Assembly (NCBI RefSeq): GCF_024372725.1
Contig: NZ_VOUA01000002.1
Span: 248,001 to 312,000 of the forward strand
Reading direction: 5' to 3'
DNA length: 64,000 nucleotides
Origin: Methanosarcina sp. KYL-1
Lineage (GTDB): Archaea; Halobacteriota; Methanosarcinia; Methanosarcinales; Methanosarcinaceae
Part shown: positions 26,143 through 35,619 of the stretch, piece after piece
Layout: the number at the start of each line of letters is the position of its first letter
How positions within the stretch are numbered: position 1 is the first letter of the stretch
Notes under the pieces: model-generated
Database searches by the model: none
What the model saw: only the letters and a program-made list of their open reading frames with translations
What the model was told of the DNA's origin: nothing
Translations under genes and position numbers: made by a program

Positions 26143-27582
26143 ATGCTCACTTGCATCATTATGAACCAGGAAACAAAAAGAAAAGAAATGGCTCGGAAAA
26201 GCCTTTTAAAATCAGAATCTGCCGCCGCAGTTGTAGTTGCAGCTGTGCTGCTTTTGGGGCTTGCATTTACTTTAATCTCCGTGGTCAAACTAAACTATGT
26301 CCCGGAATGGAAAATTGATGCGGAAAAAGACTATAGTTATGATGCATGGAGCAATATGGAGGACGTGAAAACCAGAGCCGATCTATTCACCCGGTTCATG
26401 GATTCGGATAGCAATTATCCATATGGGCTTTCAGCAACTGTTCCTTTCAGCATGGGAGGGGGAGAAATCCCGGTATTCGATCCCTCTAAATCTAACGGTA
26501 AGCTTGCAGTAAACACCCAAGGGTGTACAATGAGTATAACTCTTGCCAATCATTCAAATGATCCTCGCCCAGTTGACTGCGGAGGCATCACCTATTATTC
26601 AGAAAACAGGCAATACCCCGACCAGGTTTTCAGGTACGAGAACGGAGCCCTTATCCTTGCTCAGGGAAACAATTCTCAGATGAAGCGCGACCCCTTATTT
26701 AATATAAGTAAATATATGGGTAATTATACAGTTACCATTAATGCCATCAACCTTACTGGAGAAACTGCATCCATATCCTCTAGCACCTTCACCGCCCTGC
26801 GTCTTACCGGAGAGTCAATAAAACCTGTTTTCAACAGTAATGACTATGGCTACCTGAACGAAAGCATAAACTCTTTTAACCTGACCATTTCCACCCACTA
26901 TACGGATGCCTGGAGTACTTACCTTAACAATACGGCAAAAGAAGCAAAACTTGAATATGGCATTGATTACAAGATCACCTACCCGGATTCCGACTACGTG
27001 TGCCTCTCTTTCCTCCCCACAGACAATAATACTTACAACATCTACATCAATCAAACCGTAATCTGTACGGAACTTGGAGGAGGATTCCTGACGGGAGATA
27101 CCGTTATGAAGCTGGGTAAGTGGTATAACTTCAACACAGTATCCGATAATGGAGCTGATAGTGGAGTGGATTTATTATCCTTTAAGGATTATGGCACCGT
27201 AGTCAGCTTTCCAGCAAATGATCCTTATGATGGCGTTCTGAACCCCTACTCCAAAGATAATAATGTATTTTATTATGATGATAAGAACACACTGGAACTA
27301 ACATTTGGTTTTAACGGTTACACGAAACTCGAATCCAAACCCACATCAGCAACGATTCGAATGATTTATCACTATACATTTACTAATACTGACCCTGGAA
27401 GCGTGCAGGTGGCTGGAGAAAACCTTAGCCCACTGACAGGACCGAATAATGAGTGGTGTTTATACAACAAAACGACTCCAATAGACATAACCGACCCTTC
27501 AGATCTTACACTCGATCTTCAACTCAATTATCAAAACCCAAAATACATAGAAATCGATTACCTTGCAGTTCGCTTAGACTGA
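26143..27582 (+). CDS. Large pilin-like protein with C-terminal module (3)
   Basis: A 479-residue protein. The N-terminal two thirds match the YVPEWK family (helix AAAVVVAAVLLLGLAFTLIS, LNYVPEWKIDAEKDYSYDAW, VPFSMGGGEIPVFDP, GKLAVNTQGCTM, FRYENGALILAQG). From about residue 325 it carries a second domain (LGKWYNFNTVSDNGADS ... SATIRMIYHYTF ... IEIDYLAVRLD) equivalent to the C-terminal module of the small pilins. AGGAT precedes ATG 26143; ATG 26161 is an alternative. A decayed fdhD start lies just downstream. Confidence 0.8.
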   Translation: MLTCIIMNQETKRKEMARKSLLKSESAAAVVVAAVLLLGLAFTLISVVKLNYVPEWKIDAEKDYSYDAWSNMEDVKTRADLFTRFMDSDSNYPYGLSATVPFSMGGGEIPVFDPSKSNGKLAVNTQGCTMSITLANHSNDPRPVDCGGITYYSENRQYPDQVFRYENGALILAQGNNSQMKRDPLFNISKYMGNYTVTINAINLTGETASISSSTFTALRLTGESIKPVFNSNDYGYLNESINSFNLTISTHYTDAWSTYLNNTAKEAKLEYGIDYKITYPDSDYVCLSFLPTDNNTYNIYINQTVICTELGGGFLTGDTVMKLGKWYNFNTVSDNGADSGVDLLSFKDYGTVVSFPANDPYDGVLNPYSKDNNVFYYDDKNTLELTFGFNGYTKLESKPTSATIRMIYHYTFTNTDPGSVQVAGENLSPLTGPNNEWCLYNKTTPIDITDPSDLTLDLQLNYQNPKYIEIDYLAVRLD

Positions 27583-27986
27583 CGGAAGAGAAAAAGGCAT
27601 ATGGACACCTATCTTCGGTAACGAAAAGGCGGAAATAGATCCACATGCCTGAGCGATACACCACTCCTTACCCTGCAAAAAGAATTCATTCAGACGGCAG
27701 CCCTGAAAATACGGGGTTTTATCGGATTTCCGGCAAAGAAATGCCCTATAAAATATTTTTGAAGCAGAAAAATTTACTCTTTTTAAGTCTTCAGAATTAG
27801 TTTAAAAAATGAAGGTTGTAAAAGCTTTGTCCCCCAATATCCCCTTTTTTAATATTACTGCGCACAATAACTGGAAGTGAGCAGAATTACAGAATAAAAA
27901 AGTTAACAATTCGACGAATGAACTAATATATAACTTTATTAAATAAAACTCCTTGAATTTTGAGTGGAGTTTTAGGCGGCACTGGT
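27583..27986. other. Intergenic region holding the fdhD relic
   Basis: Apart from the fdhD relic (27645-27800) it is AT-rich. CTAATATATAACTTTATT (about 27922-27939) is TATA-like and probably drives the 27987 gene. No other gene seen. Confidence 0.5.
27645..27800 (+). pseudogene. Decayed 5' fragment of fdhD
   Basis: Reads MPERYTTPYPAKRIHSDG at its start, against MPEKYTTLYPAKRIHSDG in the intact fdhD at 30663; 16 of the first 18 residues agree. Similarity fades but remains traceable (KEMPYKIFLKQK versus KEYPVKLFLDGK) until a TAG after 51 codons. It lies after the 26143 pilin in the same position that intact fdhD holds after the 28674 pilin, so it is the relic of a tandem duplication. Confidence 0.8.
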
Positions 27987-28463
27987 ATGAATAAAAACGG
28001 TAACTTACAGTATTTTTCCCGGGATTCGAGAGCCGTTTCCGAAGTGATGGGAGAAATTCTTCTTGTGGCAATTGTGGTGATACTCCTTTCATCAGTTGCT
28101 GCTGTCGTGTATGGCGAGCTGGGAGTGACAGACGTCCCGCATGTGGAAATTCACGAAAGAGTGAATACCACATATAACAGGATAAAGATCGAACATGCCG
28201 GAGGAGAGCCCCTGAAGCTTGACTCCATAAAAATAACCCTGTACCGCAACGGGGAAAAGTATGATTTTCTGCCCTCTGACCCGGATGTAACATGCAGTTC
28301 CGATAACGGGGCCTGGAAATTCGGAGACACCATTGTCATCGATACGGACCAGGTACGGAGCATAAAGATGGAAGAAAACGATACTGTAGACCTTTTTTTT
28401 ATCCATACCCCTTCCAGGCAGGTGCTCCACAAAGTAAGGCTTTCTGATGCCTGGAAAAGGTGA
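27987..28463 (+). CDS. Pilin-like protein, short form (5)
   Basis: A 158-residue pilin-like protein: leader MNKNGNLQYFSRDSRA, helix VSEVMGEILLVAIVVILLSS, DVPHVEIHERVNTT, EHAGGEPLKLDSIKITLYRNG, WKFGDTIVID and FIHTPSRQVLHKVRL. It lacks the extra C-terminal module. ATG 27987 is chosen as it gives a leader of the right length; the frame opens at TTG 27960. It is followed by the large PKD-bearing pilin, repeating the short-then-large gene order. Confidence 0.8.
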   Translation: MNKNGNLQYFSRDSRAVSEVMGEILLVAIVVILLSSVAAVVYGELGVTDVPHVEIHERVNTTYNRIKIEHAGGEPLKLDSIKITLYRNGEKYDFLPSDPDVTCSSDNGAWKFGDTIVIDTDQVRSIKMEENDTVDLFFIHTPSRQVLHKVRLSDAWKR

Positions 28464-28673
28464 GCAGGCATAAAAAAGAATAAAAATTTTAAAAAGACCT
28501 TCAGATTCCGGAAAAACGGAAACAGGACCGGATAAAAGCAGAAGCAGTTGAACAGAAAAACGGGATAACTGCGCTGCAGCCATTCTTGATAAGACTGAAA
28601 AACGGAAGCAGGAAAACAGCCATTGAAAAATAAAATTTGGATTTATCGGTTCCAAAAAAAGGCAGGAAAAACT

Positions 28674-30650
28674 ATGAAGGCCAGGGCTTCAATCAGGAGG
28701 ATCGGAGAGTTGGGATCCTCTTTTAAAAAGTCAGAAAATGCCGCTGCAATTGCACTTGCAGGCATCATATTGTTTGCAATTGCATTTACAGTTTACACCG
28801 CAGTTCAGGTACAATACGTGCCTGAATGGAAAACCGACGCTGAGTACGCTCATATGAACGAGGTGTGGGGAGACATGGGGATGGTAAAATCAAGCGTTGA
28901 CACCCTGGCCGTGCTTATGGACTCGGACAGCTCCGCGGCTGAGGCAGGGACCTCGATAAGTATCCCTATCAGCATGGGAGGCGGGGCCCTCCCGGTTGTC
29001 GGAACCCTTAAATCAGGGGGAACGCTCGCGGTAAATGAAGACCATTGTTCCGTTGAAATCGATTTTTTTGATGAAAACATACAGGATGAAGAGTGCGACT
29101 GCGGAACTGTCGCTTTCCTTTCGGACAACCATTACTATATTGACCAGGCTTTCTGCTACGAAAACGGAGCCCTGATCTTTGAGCAGGACGGCCTATGCTC
29201 CATGAAACTCACACCTTCATTCATCAATTTCCAGATAAAAAATAATGAATCGGAGATTTACCTTAACCCGGTCGAAATACGCGGGGATGCAAACTCCCTG
29301 TCAGGAAACACCAGGGGAGGAATCAAACTCTCCACGAAAAGCTTTACTAAAACCCAGAGCACCACCTCAGAAGGGTTCAGGCTCACAATCACGACTGAAT
29401 ATCCCACCGCCTGGGAAAACTACCTGGACAGCACAGCCAGGGGAGCCGGCCTCACTTACGGGGACGAGTACGAAATAAGCCGGACAAGCAACTCCGTGAT
29501 CTTCGCTTACCTGAACCTTGATAATTCGAACGTAACAGTCCACTGCCGCAACGCCGTAGTTGAGGCTGAAGTCGTAGTAGGCGACGAAGGGAACTCAGCC
29601 TGGGAATACGATGAAGAAGACCTGATACTCCCGATTGCCGACTTTACGGCCAACCGGACATCCGGGACCTCTCCCCTCACAGTCAGGTTTACGGACCAGT
29701 CCGAAAATACAGCCTCCCGGGACTGGGACTTCGGAGACGGCAACACGTCCTTCAGCAGGAACCCGGTCCACACCTTTACGAGCCCTGGTGATTACACCGT
29801 CGAGCTGACAGCCCGCAACGAAAACGGCACGGACACCAAATCCTTGAGAATCGAAGTTTCGGGTATCCCAAAAATTTACCCTGTAGCCAACTTTACCGCC
29901 AAACCCACTAACGGCCCGATACCACTTATAGTGCAGTTCAACGACACTTCCACAGGAAACCCGACCTCCTGGCTCTGGGAATTCGGAGACGGCAGCACGT
30001 CCAACACCAAGAACCCCATGCACGCCTATTCCGTTGGAAATTTCCCAGTAAGGTTGACAGTAACCAATGCTAATGGAACTGATACGGAAATCAAGGAGAA
30101 TTATATTAATGCGGGTATTCTGCTGACCGAAAAATGGTACACCTACAACAACGTTTCCATAAGTGGAGACTCGACGATTGATGTGGAAGCTCTTAAGGAC
30201 TACAATTCAAGCATTGAAAGTTACTTTGTGCCCGGAGGAGCAGAAATAAATGAACTTATAGAAGGGTATGTGCCTGTAAACAACACTAATTCTGCTTACA
30301 TAGATAAAGAGGGAGATCTTGAATTGAACTTTGATTTCGTAAACTTCTACGAAACGGGTTCAAACATCTCAAGTGCAACGATTGTGATAGTTTATGCATA
30401 CGATAGAGCAGATGACACGGGCAAAAACAATCCGATGCCAGAAATTGTAATAAAACTTCAGAATGAAGTGCTGACTACAATAAGACAGAATACATTAGTA
30501 GACAGCAAGTGGTATGTATTTAGAGATACGCTTTCTTTTGATACTCCACCTACCGCTTCAGAAATAACATCCCAACTGAAAATCGACATAAATGGAGAAG
30601 CTAAAGAAGGGGTATTCCTAATTGATTACATAGGAGTGTATCTGAGCTGA
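28674..30650 (+). CDS. Large pilin-like protein with two PKD domains (4)
   Basis: A 658-residue surface protein. Order: pilin-type helix (AAAIALAGIILFAIAFTVYT), YVPEWKTDAEYAHMNEVWGD, ISMGGGALPVVGT, FCYENGALIF; then two PKD domains, each with the typical WxFGDG motif (RDWDFGDGNTSFSRNPVHTF and WLWEFGDGSTSNTKNPMHAY); then the C-terminal module (KWYTYNNVSISGDSTIDVEA ... SATIVIVYAYD ... LIDYIGVYLS). PKD domains are common in Methanosarcina surface proteins and mediate protein or glycan contacts. ATG 28674 has AGGA at good spacing; TTG 28623 also in frame. fdhD starts 12 nt after its stop. Confidence 0.83.
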   Translation: MKARASIRRIGELGSSFKKSENAAAIALAGIILFAIAFTVYTAVQVQYVPEWKTDAEYAHMNEVWGDMGMVKSSVDTLAVLMDSDSSAAEAGTSISIPISMGGGALPVVGTLKSGGTLAVNEDHCSVEIDFFDENIQDEECDCGTVAFLSDNHYYIDQAFCYENGALIFEQDGLCSMKLTPSFINFQIKNNESEIYLNPVEIRGDANSLSGNTRGGIKLSTKSFTKTQSTTSEGFRLTITTEYPTAWENYLDSTARGAGLTYGDEYEISRTSNSVIFAYLNLDNSNVTVHCRNAVVEAEVVVGDEGNSAWEYDEEDLILPIADFTANRTSGTSPLTVRFTDQSENTASRDWDFGDGNTSFSRNPVHTFTSPGDYTVELTARNENGTDTKSLRIEVSGIPKIYPVANFTAKPTNGPIPLIVQFNDTSTGNPTSWLWEFGDGSTSNTKNPMHAYSVGNFPVRLTVTNANGTDTEIKENYINAGILLTEKWYTYNNVSISGDSTIDVEALKDYNSSIESYFVPGGAEINELIEGYVPVNNTNSAYIDKEGDLELNFDFVNFYETGSNISSATIVIVYAYDRADDTGKNNPMPEIVIKLQNEVLTTIRQNTLVDSKWYVFRDTLSFDTPPTASEITSQLKIDINGEAKEGVFLIDYIGVYLS

Positions 30651-30662
30651 GAGGGAGGAAAT

Positions 30663-31397
30663 ATGCCTGAAAAATACACCACCCTATACCCTGCAAAAAG
30701 AATCCATTCCGACGGCAGGACCGAAGCCACGGAGGTATTGCTTGCAAAGGAATACCCCGTTAAACTTTTTCTGGACGGGAAAGTATATACCACTCTTTTT
30801 GTCTCACCCATGGAGCTGAAAGAACTTGCTGTGGGGCACCTTATCACGGAGGGGGTTATCAGCTATGGAGAGATTGCAGGAATTGAAGTGCAGGGCAATG
30901 AAGTTCATGTCCTGACCCGGAAAGATGCAAAAACTCCCCATTCCCGGACAACAAAGACCGAGACAGAGATTTTCATAAACTCAGATGCTGTTTTTGATGC
31001 CAAGGCCATCTTTGCAGGCATCGAACACCTTGAATCCGATGCCTACAAGCTCACCAGAGGGACCCACCTTGCAGCCCTTGTGGATGGGCAAGGAAAACTC
31101 GTAATCCAGATAGTCGATGTCGGAAGACACAACGCCGTGGACAAGGTTGTGGGTGCTGCATTTCTCAGAGGGCTTGACCTCTCAAAGCTTTACCTGCTCT
31201 CAACCGGCAGGCAGCCCGCGTACATGGTCACAAAAGCTGCAAGAGCCGGAATCCCACTTGTCGCCACAAAAGCCGTGCCCTTTGATTCGGGAGTTGAAGC
31301 CGCAAAAAAAGCAAACATGGGCCTTGTGGGCCAGCTAAGGAAAGAGTCAATGCTGGTATTTGCCAGCGAGTGGCGGGTAAGGGTTCACAAAAATTGA
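30663..31397 (+). CDS. fdhD: FdhD-family protein (formate dehydrogenase accessory), cysteine-free
   Basis: A 244-residue FdhD-family protein. FdhD passes sulfur to the molybdenum/tungsten cofactor of formate dehydrogenase. Family landmarks are ELAVGHLITEGVI (about 52-64), VDVGRHNAVDKVVG (about 151-164) and GRQPAYMVTKAARAGIPLV (about 178-196). The protein contains no cysteine: the CxxC of the bacterial sulfurtransferase loop is replaced by HSRTTKTETEIF. It may therefore act differently, for example only in cofactor or nucleotide binding. GAGGGAGGAAAT precedes ATG 30663. It follows the PKD pilin gene after 12 nt; no formate dehydrogenase gene is in view. Confidence 0.82.
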   Translation: MPEKYTTLYPAKRIHSDGRTEATEVLLAKEYPVKLFLDGKVYTTLFVSPMELKELAVGHLITEGVISYGEIAGIEVQGNEVHVLTRKDAKTPHSRTTKTETEIFINSDAVFDAKAIFAGIEHLESDAYKLTRGTHLAALVDGQGKLVIQIVDVGRHNAVDKVVGAAFLRGLDLSKLYLLSTGRQPAYMVTKAARAGIPLVATKAVPFDSGVEAAKKANMGLVGQLRKESMLVFASEWRVRVHKN

Positions 31398-31453
31398 AGA
31401 AAAAATGATCAGTCCTCTTGAGGGAGCGAAGCGACCGAAAAGGACCCCGTGCT

Positions 31454-31557
31454 GTTGCACTTGCAGTGCAACTCCCAGTAAATCTTCGATTTACTGTGCT
31501 GCCGAAGCGGAATTCGGCTGCTTCAACTCTGCGTTTAGAGCACGCCCTTTGTGCTCT
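31454..31557. repeat. Array of four short palindromes between fdhD and hisB
   Basis: Four hairpins in a row: GTTGCACT-TGC-AGTGCAAC (31454-31472), AGTAAATC-TTC-GATTTACT (31477-31495), GCCGAA/TTCGGC (31501-31518) and AGAGCAC/GTGCTCT (31537-31557). The last overlaps the stop end of hisB. The genes converge, so the array may end transcripts from both sides. Confidence 0.8.
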
Positions 31558-32110
31558 TCACTTCTTTTCCTTCGATCTTCACTGCCCTTTTGAGAGCATA
31601 GGCAAAGGCTTTGAAGAGAGCTTCGATCTTATGGTGATCGTTTTCCCCGTAGACATTTGCATGCATGGTGATTTTTGCGTTTGAAGCAAGGGTCTCGAAG
31701 AAATGCCGCACAAGCTGGGTGCCGAACTGCCCCACCTGCGGAGACGTAAACTCGGCTTTGAGGACAAGGTAGCTCCGCCCTCCAACATCCAGGGCAACCT
31801 CTGCCAGGGCTTCGTCCATGGGGATCCTGGCTTCCCCGAAACGGGCAATCCCGGCCATGTCCCCGAGAGCATCGAAAAGAGCCGTACCAAGAACGATCCC
31901 CGTATCTTCCACAAGGTGGTGCTCGTCAACGTGGAGGTCACCTTCGGCATGCACTTTAAGGTCAATGTCTGCATGCCTTGCAAAGGAAGTCAGCATATGG
32001 TCGAAAAACCCGATACCTGTGCTGATCTCCGCAGTGCCTGTCCCATCGAGGTTAAGCTCAAGCTGGATGTCGGTTTCCTTTGTTTTGCGGGAGATTCTGG
32101 CTGTTCTCAT
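31535..32110 (-). CDS. hisB: Imidazoleglycerol-phosphate dehydratase
   Basis: Histidine biosynthesis: dehydrates imidazole glycerol phosphate to imidazole acetol phosphate. The 191-residue protein shows the metal-binding motifs [33 protein letters not shown] and [16 protein letters not shown] and ends with the family's usual STKGVL. The ATG at 32110 gives the standard [15 protein letters not shown]; the frame opens farther upstream at 32236 but overlaps hisA. It is the last gene of a minus-strand hisG-hisA-hisB set, 88 nt after hisA. Confidence 0.93.
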   Translation of the reverse strand: MRTARISRKTKETDIQLELNLDGTGTAEISTGIGFFDHMLTSFARHADIDLKVHAEGDLHVDEHHLVEDTGIVLGTALFDALGDMAGIARFGEARIPMDEALAEVALDVGGRSYLVLKAEFTSPQVGQFGTQLVRHFFETLASNAKITMHANVYGENDHHKIEALFKAFAYALKRAVKIEGKEVKSTKGVL

Positions 32111-32198
32111 AAGTATCCCATTCTTTTTAAATTTATTAAATACTTTGTCCCGTATACCTTGTCCCGTATACTTTATCCAGTTTACTCCACCCCGGACT

Positions 32199-32939
32199 TC
32201 AACGAGTGGTTCTGACGGCTTCAATAGCCCCTTCAAGGGTAAACCTGCCCGTATAAAGAGCGCTTCCCACTACAACCCCTGCAGCCCCGGTCTGTTTCAG
32301 GACATGAAGGTCATCTAAGGAACTTACCCCACCTGAAGCAATGACAGGGATGCTGACCGACTCTACAAGTTCTTTAGTGGGGAGGGGGTTTACGCCCTGC
32401 ATCAGGCCTTCGGTATCGATGTTCGTGAAAAGCAGGCTGCCTGCACCCAGGGCCTCAAACTTTTGGCCCATCTCCACGGGAGTATGGGCACACTCCTCGG
32501 TCCAGCCCTTGATCGAGATTTTCCCGTTCTTTGCGTCCAGGGCCACGGTTACACATTCATTCCCGAAAGAGTCGGCAAGCTGCTTTACAAGCCCGGGGTC
32601 CTGGAGGGCAGCAGTCCCGAGGATTACCCTGGAAACCCCGAGTTCAAGGAGGGAGGCTGCATCTTCAAAGCTCCGGATGCCGCCCCCTACCTGGATGCTC
32701 ACCCCTATTTTGCTGCATGCCTCTACAATTTTTTCTATAATGGGGGCGTTTTTGCGCTCCCCTTCGATTGCCCCATCCAGGTCTACAAGGTGCAGGGTTT
32801 TTGCTCCCTGCCCGACCCACTCGAGAGCGACCGCGAGAGGGTCGTCAAGGGACACGATTTCACTTCCCGGAACGCCCTGCACGAGCTGGACGCATTTGCC
32901 TCCCCTCATGTCCACCGCAGGAATTACTTCAAATGCCAC
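32199..32939 (-). CDS. hisA: ProFAR isomerase (HisA)
   Basis: Histidine biosynthesis: Amadori isomerisation of ProFAR to PRFAR. A 246-residue (beta-alpha)8 barrel with the catalytic aspartates in [15 protein letters not shown] (Asp10 region) and [13 protein letters not shown], and the phosphate-binding loops VQVGGGIRS-type ([13 protein letters not shown]) and [13 protein letters not shown]. The start codon is GTG at 32939 on the minus strand. It lies between hisG and hisB in the same direction. Confidence 0.93.
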   Translation of the reverse strand: MAFEVIPAVDMRGGKCVQLVQGVPGSEIVSLDDPLAVALEWVGQGAKTLHLVDLDGAIEGERKNAPIIEKIVEACSKIGVSIQVGGGIRSFEDAASLLELGVSRVILGTAALQDPGLVKQLADSFGNECVTVALDAKNGKISIKGWTEECAHTPVEMGQKFEALGAGSLLFTNIDTEGLMQGVNPLPTKELVESVSIPVIASGGVSSLDDLHVLKQTGAAGVVVGSALYTGRFTLEGAIEAVRTTR

Positions 32940-33038
32940 AGCATACCACTTCTCCGGGATAATGTGCAGTACAGCACTTACACGAAAAACTCATCCTTAA
33001 AGCACATCCTTAAAGCACAACCTTAAAGCACAGCCTGC

Positions 33039-33908
33039 TCAAGGCATGATCCTTTCAATGGGCACTACAAGGATATCCCTTGCCCCAACCTTTTTTAATT
33101 TGTTCACGATGGTAAAGATCAGGTCTGCGTCTACAACTGCATGCACCGCAAGAATCGAGTCTTCGGAGGATTTGCTGGACTCAACCTTCATGACTGTGGG
33201 CCCTGACATTCCCGGAAGCACTTCTTTTACTGCCTGGAGGGAAGATTCGGGGACGTTCATCATGAGATAGCGGCGTCTTTTTGCATTGAGCACACTTTCG
33301 AGCGCTGTCTTGATGTCCAGGATCTTTTCCTTTGTTTTCAAACTTTCCTTGTTGGCGATCAGGTAAACAGTGGAAGAAAAAGCCCTGTCAATGGCCTTCA
33401 GGCGGTTGATCATGAGGGTGGTCCCGGAACTGGAGATGTCCACTATGGCATCGGCAATCCCCACATGGGGAGTCATCTCACAGGCGCCGGTGACTTTTAT
33501 GACCTCAACGTTAACTCCCAGCTTTTCGAAATACTGGCCTGTGATCACGGGAAACTCGGTGGCAACCTTCTTGCCTTCCAGGTCTTGAGGCCCCTGGAAC
33601 TCCGAATCCTCGGGGACGGCCAGGACAAGGTTTGCTTTCCCGAACCCGAGGTCCAGAAGCGTCTCGACGTCTGCCCCTCGTTCGGTAATAAGGTCAAGGC
33701 CGGTGACGCCGACATCTGCAGCCCCGTCCTGTACGTACTCGGGGATGTCGGCAGCCCTGGCAAAGAGAATGCTGATTTCGGGATCTGTTGTTTTTGCAAA
33801 GAGTTTTCGGCTCTCGGCCCCACCGCTGATGTGAAGCCCTGCATCGTTGAAAATAGAGATGGTGGGTTCGTGAAGGCGCCCTTTGTTGGGTATTGCAATG
33901 CGAATCAT
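33039..33908 (-). CDS. hisG: ATP phosphoribosyltransferase, long form
   Basis: First step of histidine synthesis: joins ATP and PRPP. The 289-residue length and the C-terminal ACT-like domain (MSGPTVMKVESSKS ... ILAVHAVVDADLIFTIVNKLKKVGA) identify the long, feedback-regulated hexameric form that does not need HisZ. The PRPP loop is DAIVDISSSGTTLM. The ATG at 33908 gives MIRIAIPNKGRLHEP, the family start; GAGG lies about 10 nt upstream. TATA-like ACTCTATATTATACAAG lies upstream on the minus strand (about 33992-34008). Confidence 0.93.
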   Translation of the reverse strand: MIRIAIPNKGRLHEPTISIFNDAGLHISGGAESRKLFAKTTDPEISILFARAADIPEYVQDGAADVGVTGLDLITERGADVETLLDLGFGKANLVLAVPEDSEFQGPQDLEGKKVATEFPVITGQYFEKLGVNVEVIKVTGACEMTPHVGIADAIVDISSSGTTLMINRLKAIDRAFSSTVYLIANKESLKTKEKILDIKTALESVLNAKRRRYLMMNVPESSLQAVKEVLPGMSGPTVMKVESSKSSEDSILAVHAVVDADLIFTIVNKLKKVGARDILVVPIERIMP

Positions 33909-34422
33909 CTGCTCTGTCCTCTGAAAAGTACTCTGCTGGAAATCTTCGCCCAGCTTATGCTCATCCATATAAAACGTATATCCAGAATAATCTTGTATAA
34001 TATAGAGTTCACGGTAAAAGGTTTCCTGTTGTATTGGTGTTAACTTGCTTTTGTTGCATTTTATCTGCTTTTTGCTGCCCCTTACACATCCGGGAACAGG
34101 GGATGCATTTTACAGGAGGGAAAGGGATGCCGGAAAACCTGCAAGCAAAATTTGCCGATAGTGGTTATTACCTGCAGTAATTATGGGATGGGAACAATTA
34201 TATAGCGGGAGTAATTTAATAGAAAAAGAAGTCCGAGTCATAAGCACAATAATATTAAAGTGATAGAATAATATTTGAAATTTATCCCGGATCTGAACCA
34301 ACAGACTGATAATATCAAGAAACGGATAATACCGACAATTAATCCCGACAATTAAGCAATAACATTGACAAAACCCTATAACTGATAGATATCATCAATT
34401 GTTTTGAAAAAAGAGGATTCAA
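33909..34422. other. Divergent promoter region hisG / MAT
   Basis: No gene seen. Carries the hisG promoter (minus strand) and AT-rich DNA for the MAT gene. Tandem GACAATTAA-type phrases occur at about 34332-34355. Confidence 0.5.
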
Positions 34423-35619
34423 ATGGCCCGAAATATCAAAGTGGAAGAGCTTCTGCAAACCCCGATTGAAAAGCAGCGGATAGAGCTTGTAGAGCGTAAA
34501 GGGATAGGGCACCCAGACAGCATATCTGACGGGCTGGCAGAAGCCGTAAGCCGCGCTTTATGCAGGGAATACATCAACAAGTGCGGGGCCGTGCTCCATC
34601 ACAACACCGACGAAACCCAGATCGTAGCCGGAAGGTCCAGCCCAAAATTCGGAGGCGGGGAAGTCCTGCAACCGATTTACATACTCCTTGTAGGCAGAGC
34701 CACAAAAGAGTTCGAAGGAATTGAACTTGCCACTGAGTCCGTAGCCCTCCAGGCTGCCCGGAAATACCTGAAGAACACACTTGTGAACATCGACCTTGAA
34801 AGGGATGTGATCATGGACTGCAAACTCGGGACCGGGTCTTCGGATCTCAGGGATGTCTTCAAGCGGGACAGGGTTCCGGTTGCGAATGACACATCCTTCG
34901 GGGTGGGGCATGCTCCGTTTTCCGAACTTGAAAATCTTGTCTACCACACTGAAAGGCAGCTTCTTACAGACCTGAAATCACGCCTCCCGGCAATCGGGGA
35001 AGACACCAAGGTCATGGGGTTCAGGGACGGAGACGATATTACCCTTACCATCTGCAGCGGCATGATCGGGAGGTACATCGACGACCTGAACAGTTATGTA
35101 AACATGACTGAAGAGATGAAGGTCTACGTTGAAGAACTTGCAACCCGCTACACCGAAAGGAACGTAAACGTTTGCATCAACACCGCCGACGACCTGAAAA
35201 CTGGCAGTGTCTTCCTCACCGTCACCGGGACCTCAGCTGAAATGGGAGACGACGGGTCCGTAGGGCGTGGAAACCGCTGCAACGGGCTGATCACCCCGAA
35301 CAGGCCCATGAGCATGGAAGCTACCAGCGGAAAGAACCCGATTAACCATATCGGAAAGATCTACAACCTCCTCTCCACCCAGATGGCCAGAGACATCGTG
35401 CAGGCTGTCCCCGAGGTGCAGGACATTCACATCAGGTTGCTCTCCCAGATAGGAAAACCAATTGACCAGCCGCTTGTGGCAAGTGCCCAGATCATACCCC
35501 ATGAAGGCAACTCCTTTGAGAAGGTCAAAGCCGAGGCTGAAACTGTAATAGATGACTGGCTTTCCAACGTGACTAAGATCACTGAAATGGTGATAAAAGG
35601 AGAGCTGGACACTTTCTAA
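34423..35619 (+). CDS. mat: Archaeal S-adenosylmethionine synthetase (MAT)
   Basis: Makes S-adenosylmethionine from ATP and methionine. The 398-residue protein belongs to the archaeal MAT class, distinct in sequence from bacterial MetK. Visible conserved blocks are [19 protein letters not shown] (about 25-43), [43 protein letters not shown] and [22 protein letters not shown] precedes ATG 34423 by 6 nt. A strong hairpin terminator follows 30 nt after the stop. SAM from this enzyme supplies the many methyltransferases and radical SAM enzymes of a methanogen. Confidence 0.95.
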   Translation: MARNIKVEELLQTPIEKQRIELVERKGIGHPDSISDGLAEAVSRALCREYINKCGAVLHHNTDETQIVAGRSSPKFGGGEVLQPIYILLVGRATKEFEGIELATESVALQAARKYLKNTLVNIDLERDVIMDCKLGTGSSDLRDVFKRDRVPVANDTSFGVGHAPFSELENLVYHTERQLLTDLKSRLPAIGEDTKVMGFRDGDDITLTICSGMIGRYIDDLNSYVNMTEEMKVYVEELATRYTERNVNVCINTADDLKTGSVFLTVTGTSAEMGDDGSVGRGNRCNGLITPNRPMSMEATSGKNPINHIGKIYNLLSTQMARDIVQAVPEVQDIHIRLLSQIGKPIDQPLVASAQIIPHEGNSFEKVKAEAETVIDDWLSNVTKITEMVIKGELDTF

